Both the position numbers and the translations under genes were made by a program. From NCBI GenBank assembly GCA_033558025.1, contig JAUCEF010000012.1:3534001-3598000 (forward strand): a stretch of DNA of 64,000 bases, written 5' to 3'. Shown here one piece after another: positions 55,821 through 64,000 of this stretch. Each line of letters starts with the position of its first letter. Position 1 is the first letter of the stretch. The notes under the pieces are model-generated. The model did not search any database, was not told where the DNA came from, and worked only from the letters and a program-made list of their open reading frames with translations. The DNA is from Phytophthora sp. 'mugwort' (lineage: Eukaryota; Oomycota; Peronosporomycetes; Peronosporales; Peronosporaceae).

Positions 55821-58605
55821 ATGTCCGGGCGCGCGTCCATCGGCGACTACGTGGTGACCAGCAAGCTGGGCAGCGGCTCGTTCGCTGTGGTGTACAAAGG
55901 TTACCACAAGACGAGCAAGGCGCCTGTGGCCATCAAGGCGCTGTCGTTAAACAAACTGAACGCCAAGCTGCTGGCCAACCTGGAGATGGAAATTACAATC
56001 ATGGGCCAGATAGACCACCCGAACGTGGTCAAGCTCTACGATATCAAGAAGACGGACAAACACATGTACCTCGTGCTTGAGTATTGTGCTGGCGGAGACT
56101 TGCAACAGTATATGCGGCGGCGTCAGCAAGAGGGCGCTATCGGCGGCGACCGCAGCAGATTCCTCAGCGAGGAGGTGGCCAGGCACTTTTTGCGTGAACT
56201 GGCTAAGGGCATGCAGTGTTTGTGGCAGCGCAATCTCATCCACAGAGACCTCAAGCCGCAGAACCTACTACTCGTCGAGGACTCGCCCTCCTCGGTATTA
56301 AAGATTGGTGAGTATAGGGGACTTTTGATGGGGTGGACTCATTAATATTCGTACTGATAAATTTTATTTGTTGTTTACGTTTATTGTTGCTACAGCGGAC
56401 TTTGGTTTCGCACGGCATCTGGCCACGGCATCGATGGCTGAGACGCTATGTGGTTCCCCGCTGTACATGGCGCCCGAGATATTGAAGTTCCAAAAGTACG
56501 ACGCCAAAGCCGACCTTTGGTCCGTGGGCACCATTCTTTTTGAGATGCTGGCAGGACGGCCACCCTACGGCGGCGCCAACCACGTGCAGCTGCTTGCCAA
56601 TATTGAGCGCCATCCGCTGCGCTTCCCGCCGACGTTGCAATTTTCTAGGCCGTGTCGCCATCTCCTTGTGGCTTTGCTGCAGCGGAAACCGGCGCTACGC
56701 CTTGGATTTGCTGAATTTTTCGCCGATCCATTTGTAGATCTGCAACCGTTACCCGATCAGGTTAAAGAAGCTGAAGCTACGCGCCACTCGTCAACGCTTT
56801 CAACGACAGCTAGTATTCGAGAAGACGAGGAAGAGGACGAGCAGGAACTTTCGGGGCGCTGGGGGGTTTCAAATGCAGAAAGCTACAAGTCAGGAACAGG
56901 TGGTGACCTTGATACATCGACACTTCGTCAAGAATCCGGCAGCGACCGACGGTCTCGAGCATCCTCCGTTTCTCATGAACCGAGCTCGAGTTCTCGCTTT
57001 GCAAGTACAGCACCGTCAGCGATGATGCGCCACTCACGCAGCGGTAATTTGGAGGTAATGGAGACCGCATTTGCTAGTGCAAGTTCTGGCTCCGGAGCTC
57101 TGCGTCGGTCGTCGTCGTCACGGCTGGCGCGAAGTCGACGTGCCTCGTCCAGCGGTAGCGGGTTAAGGGGGACCAATGCTTCGGGCACGAGTCCGAAGCT
57201 CAGCCCACAAATGAGTCCGCATATTTTGCCCAGTCCGAGCCCAAGAATTAACCCGTTCAAGCAGTTATCAGAATCTCCCCCTGGTGCCGCAGCACTTCAG
57301 CAACAGCTGCAGCATTCGCTGTCTGGATGTCGGATAAAGAATTCCCCTCCAATTCAATCAAGCAGCAGTGATGCAATTGTGACAGCTAGACCAATGAACG
57401 TTGGTGGCGGGGGTCAAGCCCTGGATAGTAGCGGCGAGTACGTGCTCGTGGATGAATTGTCAGAACGTCCCGCCGTAGGTGGACGTACTGATCGTCAAGA
57501 AGTATTGCGCACAGGTGAACCCAACAATGGACTGCCTGGTTTGTCAACTCAAGGAGATTTGGCGCGAGTGCTGACTTCCACTGGCAGCAGCAATGTAGCT
57601 TCAGATTGTTTTTCTCGCGAGTACGGACAGCAGCTTATCGACATCGTAATGCTGCGTACTCAGGCCATTGCTCCGATTGCCGACCAGCTTTGGGCATTAA
57701 GCACCGCTGGAGATGCTTCCTCGGGTTCTGGGATTGAGAATGCAGGTGAAACGGCCGGGGATGACTGGTCTCTACAGCAGACGCCTGCAGGAAATTCGTC
57801 TTCGTCAGCATCAGGTGGAAAGCGCTCTAGTGATGCTAACTTCTCGACCGTGTTTTCGATGAGCTCGTCGCTGGCGTCGTCGATTGGCGCCAGTAATACG
57901 CTTGGTGACGACGAAGACGGTGGCGATGACGACGATGATGACGAGAAGCGTAATGCTGAACGTCAGTATGTGTGTGCTGCTGAGGCCTTGGCGTTATATG
58001 TCAAGTGTTTACGGCTGGTACAACACGTCGTGCTGTATTTCCGTCAAGATCAGCTGTCTCGCGGCTCGATTGGATCTTCCGGGTCATCTGCGGGCGCATT
58101 ACCAGGATGGAGCGAAACAAGTAGGAAAGTATCGGTGGCTTTCCTGTCAGAGCACCTAACACATTTTCTGGATCGTGCGGAGCAATGCAGGTCCCGCATG
58201 GCTCAAGCTGCACGCCTCCGAACTGCAGCACGCCCCGTTGCTTCTCAAGAAGAGCTGCTGTACGCCCACGCGCTTCGAATTGGACGCCAGGGCGCTATCC
58301 GCGAAGTTTTGGGTCAAACTCGAGCTGCACACGACCACTACCTGCAAGGCCTTCTCCTGCTAGAGAGCTTACTCATGGACGCCCCCGGCGCAAATGGAAC
58401 TGGCATCGGTGCGCTAGCTATTGATGATCAGAAGAACGTGAACAATTTCCTGCGCGCGCTCGAACAACGCTTGAAGAACGTTCGCACTGTGCTCGACGGA
58501 GAGAGTTTCGAATCTACTGCTAGCCACTCAAAGCGCATGCACCACCCGCCTCGGCCTCAACATCAGCTCACCTACCACCGTTCTGCGACGGCGGCGGCGC
58601 TGTGA
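55821..58605 (+). CDS. ATG1: ATG1/ULK-type serine/threonine protein kinase (autophagy)
   Basis: Two exons, 55821-56307 and 56396-58605, with an 88-base intron (GTGAGT...CTACAG, CTGAT branch-like site), giving 898 residues. The N-terminal kinase domain (about residues 9-280) has the Gly loop [16 protein letters not shown] (Lys39), HRDLKPQN (Asp143), DFG (Asp164) and [10 protein letters not shown]; the last is typical of ATG1/ULK. The intron splits the codon just before ADFGFAR, so splicing is required for the DFG motif. A long Ser-rich, low-complexity middle follows, with an EYVLVDEL segment. A C-terminal helical region ([20 protein letters not shown], then [20 protein letters not shown]) resembles the tandem MIT-like domain that binds ATG13. 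Known members start autophagy. Length is near that of other ATG1 proteins. Confidence 0.9.
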
Positions 58606-58850
58606 CGGAAGTCGCTACGAATACGTGACCCCGTCCGTATCAATATTTGCATGTACATTTTGATTTATGCATATCAACAACTACCGTCGGAAAAGTAAAC
58701 TAACAAAATAACAAGCAATTGAGACCGGTGTGACCTGGAGGCTGAATTTTAACTGTATACGCTCCCGCTCGGCTTAAATAGGCATCGCACCGAAGGAAAT
58801 TTCTTCTCGAGACTTAGGCGACAATCCGAACGCTACTGTAGTATATGAGT

Positions 58851-59230
58851 GGTCAATCTAACTTTCAAGTTTTCTTCTAACCGCTCGAAATTTGAAGAGA
58901 ACTTTCGGGCCCGGAAGACTCATCTCGGACAACAAAATTCTGTCCGTTTTCAATTTCATATCCAATTCCAAGCTTTCTTCCATCGTTGACCAAACTCCCT
59001 CGTCACGTTTTGCAGTCTAAGGGGCTCCGAGTCCTTCTTGAAATTGTCCTTTCAGGGCGAGCATCTTCATCGATATCGTGACCAGTTTGCCAATCACTTC
59101 CAAATTTGCATTCGGCCACCACCTATCATGGTTCAGTCTACATGAAACAGTAAGCTCGCGACAGCAGACCTTGTCAGCATATGCGCATTCAGTCGAGAAA
59201 GCAGCGGCACTCAGTTGGTTATCTTCTTTC
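58851..59230 (-). pseudogene. Unidentified coding relic left of piggyBac element
   Basis: One minus-strand frame reads DRWWPNANLEVIGKLVTISM, then LALKGQFQEGLGAP, a TAG, and on in the same frame: EGVWSTMEESLELDMKLK, then ILLSEMSLPGPKVLFKF, to a stop near 58851. The TAG ends a CCCCTTAG that could be a splice acceptor. The family is not recognised. It lies just outside the piggyBac left terminus. Confidence 0.35.
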
Positions 59231-59282
59231 CTCGTGTGTGTTTTTGTTTTGTTTATTATATGGCGGATATCCCACAGAAGAT

Positions 59283-62200
59283 TTAACCCCTCCAAACCGG
59301 AGATCAAAAGGTAAAGTTAACCTGCGAATGCAAGTTAATTTGACTTGACGTTTGTATGAAACGGGATAGGAATCCGAACAGGGATTTGGGTTATAGTGTT
59401 AGAGCTGTGCTAAAGTTGCCTTAATCTGCATATCCCGCATATTCCATCCACTGTTATCGTGCATACTGCAGCGCATGGCAGAAGGTGACGGGGCAGTCAC
59501 TGACAGCCCGTGAACAGAATCAGCACGTCCTAAAATCCTCAGTTTCAAAAAAGTTGAAATCAAAACTTCCCATACAAATGTTCACATTCGAAGTTGGGGG
59601 GCCACATCTACAAGGTAACGCAATCATCTAAAAGCTGCAACCTTGAGTGAAAAGATGAGGTTCAGGATACAGTACAGGATGAGCATGCGTGAAAGACATG
59701 CGAAACGTGCCGTACTTCAAAGTGTGTTGGAGCTACCCGAATACACTTTGCAAAGTTCTATCCTGTATTTATTCGGTTTAGAGTGACGATAATATGCAGC
59801 TTGGTGCCTAGGCTTCGTTCGACGTCTTTTGCGAGGTGTCGGCGTAGCCGGAGTACCCTGCGTCGATAGAGTACCTGGTAACGGTTGACTTGCCTTGACA
59901 CGTACTCGAATACCTCTATTATTCTCGACTGGGATCAGCTTTCTGTTCATCCATTCCGTATGCCACATATCCCAGCACGTCATTCTCACTCCCCGGACTT
60001 CAGGCCGCGCACGCATGCAGAGAAAGATTGGCCCCGTAGTGTTGCAGTCGCTGCAGTAGAAGGTCGTTGTGGATGCTCGCTGTGTGTCGGTTCGGACAAC
60101 ACAGCCGACCTTGCATGTCCGCTGTCGCCGTTTCGCCTGCGATGCTTCATTTCGCCATTCGTCACTTTGGCGCGGTCTGTGCGTGGATGCGCGGGTGCCG
60201 CCGGTCGAAAGGGGCTGGTATACTGGTTGGCAAGGTTGGCGCTGCGCGCCATAAGTGTTGGCTTCGTACATATCTGCCGGCTGCAACTGGCACAACTGGA
60301 GATGTAATCGCTTCATATACTTCACGTGTATAAGTGACCGAGGCCCCTTGGTCTTGTGATACGCCTTGTGAACGATGTACCCATTCAATATGGCCAGCTT
60401 AATCAAACCCAGCACCAACGACTTGTAGTACTTGCGAAACGGAGCTGGAGTGAGTATCGTTGGAGGCGCAACTGGTCATGGACATCCACCCCCCCACCCC
60501 CCATGAAGGCGTGGTAGTCCTTCACCACTCTGGGGCACGACACTTCCACTTGGTTTGGCCCGTCCTGCCTCACGACGCTATCAGTACAGAGAAAATGTAC
60601 GGGGCGAGAATCCCACCAGCTTATCCCTCTCATGTTAGGCACCAACTTGGACGTTGCGACTTGAACGAACCACGTACAAAAGAAGCCGGTCGAGGTTTCT
60701 TCTTCTCTATGACTTGTTTGCAATAGCCGAGCCGGTTGGTCATGATAGTTCCGACGCAGAAAGCCCATAAGCAGCAACTGAACTGCCAGCGCCACAGATG
60801 TATAAAAGCGATCAGTCATCTTAACCGCATTCCTTGCTTTCGGGCGTCACGACCGAACACTTCGAGCAGGTTTCGGACCACGGCGGCAGGCCCTGAATTC
60901 ATGTCTGGATTGTGTACGTCGCCTGCGTGCTCTTTCTTGCCGCAGCAAACCTCAAACCTGTTGATATGCAGGATAATAGTATCAATTCCTGTTAGTGTAA
61001 ACTGCATAATACAGCATAATAGTTTGTATCAACCAATAAAAATTACCGAATGCAGTATACGCGGTGGCGGAACTGCACAACATAAAGAGCTTCGTGTCCC
61101 ACTTGTGGGGCTTCTCCTTCATGTACACCCGCATCTAGTTGAAACTCGATCGACTAGGCAGAACCGCTTCGTCAAGTGTTAAGTGTGCGGGTGCAAATAC
61201 CCACGTGCAACCGTTCGCTGTAGCACTTCGGCAACCTTGCGGACCTTCCCAGCACCATCAGTCAGTGCGCGAGGGTCGTTGTTCGGGTTGAACTGGAGAT
61301 TCTGCGATATCTCCATGAATCTATTGCGACGCAGTACAGATACAAAGCAACAGCGTGAAATACCACCTTCATCCGTCATTTTGCGATGGTTGGATGGTTT
61401 CACGGTTAGGAGCAATAGTCCTAGCCACCAGCAGACCCACGAAGTTGCACTGTTCGTGTGGTTGAATCGGCTTCACCCCTTCCAACTCGTGCTGGATGTC
61501 ACGTCTTGTCTTCTTCTTCTTCGGTAGCGCGGAATTCAGTCGTTGCTACTGTCGATAGCGCTGGTACGCCTCGTCAGCACGCCGAGGAAGCATTTCCTGG
61601 TGGTAGTCGTTTGAACACACGGCAATGTGCTACCACTATGCCACTGGCATGAAGTAAAAGAATAGCGCAACGGGAGAGTCACCTCGTCGTAGCACCTCTG
61701 CCGTAGGCCCTGAGTATCCTTGGTGCAAACCAGGGTAGCTCCTTGTATTATCCACAGGCTCGTAAGGCGTCATGAGATGTTCGTGAATGTCTGGTTCAAC
61801 GACGTCGCCCCACCCCGTGGTCGACATGTTGCACAAGACAGCGTTTTTCAAGATTCCGACCAGTACTTCGTCTTCTTTGCCGAAGCTGTCCAGAAAGCTT
61901 TCCGCGAAGAGAACCTCGGCAGCAGTTTCGGTTTTGGTTTCATCAGGATCGTCACGAGCATCTTCAGGTACGCAGAATGAATCATCTTCATCTTCCGAAC
62001 CGTACTCTCCCGTCTCCATGTCATCCCTCTCTGCTTCATCACCCGTATCCACGGTGCCGAACAGAGCTGAGCTTTCGCTATCATCTACCTTGTTCAATTC
62101 ATCATCGTTATCGGCTAACAGCTCACTCCCCAGTGCGTTTCCATGGTCTTCATGATCGTCCGCTACAGAATAGAAAACAAAGCAGTTAGTATAACATTAT

Positions 62201-63438
62201 GGATACAGTGTAGCATACCAGACACTATATTAGACAACCTACCAGCCGCATAATATACAGTATAACATACCTTCGTTGGAGTCGCTTCGTACTCCAGGCG
62301 AATTCACAGATCCATCGTCAAGCACGAACGAAGAGCTTGAACATGCATCGTCGCTATCATTGACGCCGCCAGCTTGAACATGAGGTGAAGTCGCAATTAA
62401 TTCTGGGGAACTGGGTTGTGGGGTTCGAGCAGGTGTCCTTGCCCTTGGTCCCGGTGGTTGCATCAGTGCGCGTCGTGTAGGTCGTTTTGATGACGTCATT
62501 CCATTTCCGCGACGTTGAACAGTAGGAGGTGGCGTTATAGTTGTGGCACTGCAACACGGGGCATGATCACCAGCAGGTGCATCAGCTGTAGATACCGTGG
62601 CTATAGGTGCGCGGTCCTCAGCTGCACGTGCACCTTCACGTGCCTCTGCGACTTCGATATCGGCGGTATAGGTATCGCGAACAACTTGGGCAGCAGCAGC
62701 AAGCTGAGCATCGCCTGGTGCAAGCGTGGTGGACGTTCCGCTAGGCATTGGAGCAGCTCCACGTGCTTGGCTCCGCAGCACTACAAAAGGCATAACACTA
62801 TGTAAGATCTGCCACCATACATAGGAACATTCAAACGTAACTTACCGTTTGCGTAGTACTCAAGTACTGCCTTTTCGCCCAGGAAGTAGGCAATGCCGTT
62901 CGCGCCGTGCGGTTCCGCTCGGTCGAATGTACCGGTACCGCTCCTCCAGACTCCGTGCCGGTGGTGATATGCGCGTCCAGCCTTGACCCTTGAGTTCCTT
63001 CCAAACGAACTTGAACGAAAGGTCCCTTCCCGTCACCTCGCTATCGCGCAATATTTTGCCTATCGGCCACACCATTGTATTCTCTTCTCGACTTGTGCCC
63101 CTCGCCCGCAAATCCTCGAATGAGGCGAATTGGTAAAGGCGAAGAAGGGGGCCGACTGAGAGCCACTCGTTTGGTACCCATTGCCTCCGCAAACTGATAT
63201 AAATCTCGTGGGCACAGATGTTACCTGTCGAAAGCTATACTGAAATTTAGACAAACACTGATCCGCAGAAAGGCGCAAATAGAGACGAGACGTACCTATG
63301 TCTTAACGTTGGTATGCTCTGTGGCGAGGGAAAATACACACCATACAAACTCCAAGTCTATTTTTGCTTATGCGCATATATGCAGAATAAGCAAATTGGT
63401 AATGCTGCATTATGCAGCATCCGGTTTGGAGGGGTTAA
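59283..63438 (-). mobile_element. piggyBac element with TTAA target duplications and TIRs
   Basis: Left end: TTAA (59283-59286), then CCCCTCCAAACCGG (59287-59300). Right end: CCGGTTTGGAGGGG (63421-63434), then TTAA (63435-63438). The 14-base termini are perfect inverted repeats directly bounded by TTAA, exactly the piggyBac insertion signature. The 4.2 kb between them contains a piggyBac transposase gene on the minus strand. The terminal match stops sharply after CCGG. Confidence 0.85.
59717..63192 (-). pseudogene. piggyBac transposase gene with introns, broken
   Basis: From right to left. Exon 1 (63192-62846) has VWPIGKILRDSEVTGRDLSF and VWKELKGQGWTR, with one frame break near 62.93 kb. A 65-base intron (62781-62845) follows, then a Ser/Thr/Pro-rich exon (62780-62271) and a 108-base intron (62163-62270). 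An acidic exon leads to YPGLHQGYSGPTAEVLRRGD and FFYFMPVA, where a stop (61636) breaks the frame. Beyond it: RRNRFMEISQNLQFNPNNDP, LDEAVLPSRSSFN (first catalytic Asp), YMKEKPHKWDTKLFMLC, then DRFYTSVALAVQLLLMGF, VVKDYHAFMGGGGVDVHDQL (last DDE motif with inserted Gly), and a Cys-rich tail (CSDCNTTGPIFLC). Several stops and frameshifts make it dead. Confidence 0.75.
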
Positions 63439-63642
63439 ACAAACTTGCCCAGGATGGAAGGAACTTCCGAAGTACTATTATACGCCAATCCAGTACCGCC
63501 GTGGAGCCTTGAATCTGCATGGATGGAAAAAATAAATGCATGTCCGAGAACAAATTCATGCAGGCCGTACAGTAAGAAAAATAATGCATACTGGTGGTAT
63601 GTGCGTGTCTTTTGCACGAAAGAGCTCCCACCTATGAGCTGA

Positions 63643-64000
63643 AGGAAGCATCAGTGTTCAGTTTCACATGAGTCAAAGAGATCATCCCCTGAACTACCAT
63701 CGTCGCCTCCGCGTCTTGATCCTGCCGTCACCCTGGACCCTGCGTTGGATGGTGTGCAACCCCAATCGCGTCGGGCTATACTCTCGGAGCAACGTCGGCA
63801 ACACCGTCTTGACAAGCAAGCGGACGTTGCGCGCCGGCTCGCAACCCAGAGAGGACGGCGCCAGATCGAGGAACTCTCTCATGTTTGTGAGCAGGCCAAG
63901 CTTTCGGCTGCAAAGGCGCAAGAAAAGTATGAGCGGTTGGCTGCCGAGAAGGCTCAGAAGTGCAGCGACTTAACCAGCTACGTGTTCGGGTTGAGTCAGG
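63643..64000 (+). CDS. Partial ORF open at right edge, helical charged protein
   Basis: The plus-strand frame is open from just after a TGA (63640-63642) to the window end (119 codons). It reads SSPELPSSPPRLDPAVTLDP, then SRRAILSEQRRQHRLDKQ, RQIEELSHVCEQAKLSAAKA and YERLAAEKAQKCSDLTSYVF. The composition (Pro-rich start, then charged helix) looks like real protein. There is no ATG in frame, so it may be entered by splicing (acceptor-like CAG at 63652-63654 or 63659-63661) or be a transposon protein. The family is not recognised. Confidence 0.4.

Noticed and set aside
1..64000. RXLR or CRN effectors, tRNAs, rRNAs, CRISPR arrays
   Set aside because: I looked for secreted ORFs with RXLR/LFLAK-type motifs and for RNA-gene signatures and saw none that hold up.

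Overview
The window looks like nuclear DNA from an oomycete, most likely Phytophthora or a close relative. The evidence is: short GT-AG introns (about 53-128 bases) in otherwise uninterrupted genes; oomycete-type bZIP proteins; a transposon mix typical of these genomes (Mutator-like elements carrying SWIM and Ulp1-like peptidase domains, piggyBac, Harbinger, Crypton, non-LTR fragments); and GCATTCC-type initiator sequences just upstream of the genes. All family calls were made by reading the translations by eye; no database search was run.

Layout. 1-35 kb is repeat-rich and poor in genes. It holds one intact bZIP gene (3271-4404), a frameshifted copy of it (6676-7833), a Harbinger relic with its convergent partner ORF (8523-9705), an old piggyBac-like relic (11622-13337), two decayed Mutator-like elements with Ulp1-like peptidase domains (17.8-22.1 kb and 27.1-30.7 kb), a non-LTR RNase H fragment (23.25-24.95 kb), a RING-like relic (31.75-32.6 kb) and a Crypton relic (33.1-34.3 kb). 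A second intact bZIP gene lies at 35737-36822.

38.7-44.5 kb is a compact island of four ordinary genes: a nuclear-type coiled-coil protein (-), a heterotrimeric G-protein gamma subunit (+), a SURF6/Rrp14 nucleolar ribosome-biogenesis protein (-) and a CLPTM1/CLPTM1L-type membrane protein (+). They are arranged divergent, convergent, divergent, with gaps of about 310, 143 and 413 bases.

44.5-55.7 kb is again poor in genes. It contains a local family of small FCS-like zinc-finger proteins: two intact copies (46766-47368 and 52354-52977, both -) and two truncated copies on + between them. Also here are an inverted duplication, a 0.7 kb MITE-like element and a strong hairpin. An ATG1/ULK-type autophagy kinase gene with one intron is at 55821-58605 (+). 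To its right is a piggyBac element (59283-63438) with TTAA target duplications, 14-base terminal inverted repeats and an intron-bearing, broken transposase gene. An ORF open at the right edge (63643-64000) closes the window.

The real genes are housekeeping or regulatory (signalling, ribosome assembly, membrane protein, autophagy, transcription) and do not form one pathway. The alternation of tight gene islands with decayed transposons is the main structural theme. No RXLR- or CRN-type effector, rRNA, tRNA or CRISPR array was recognised.
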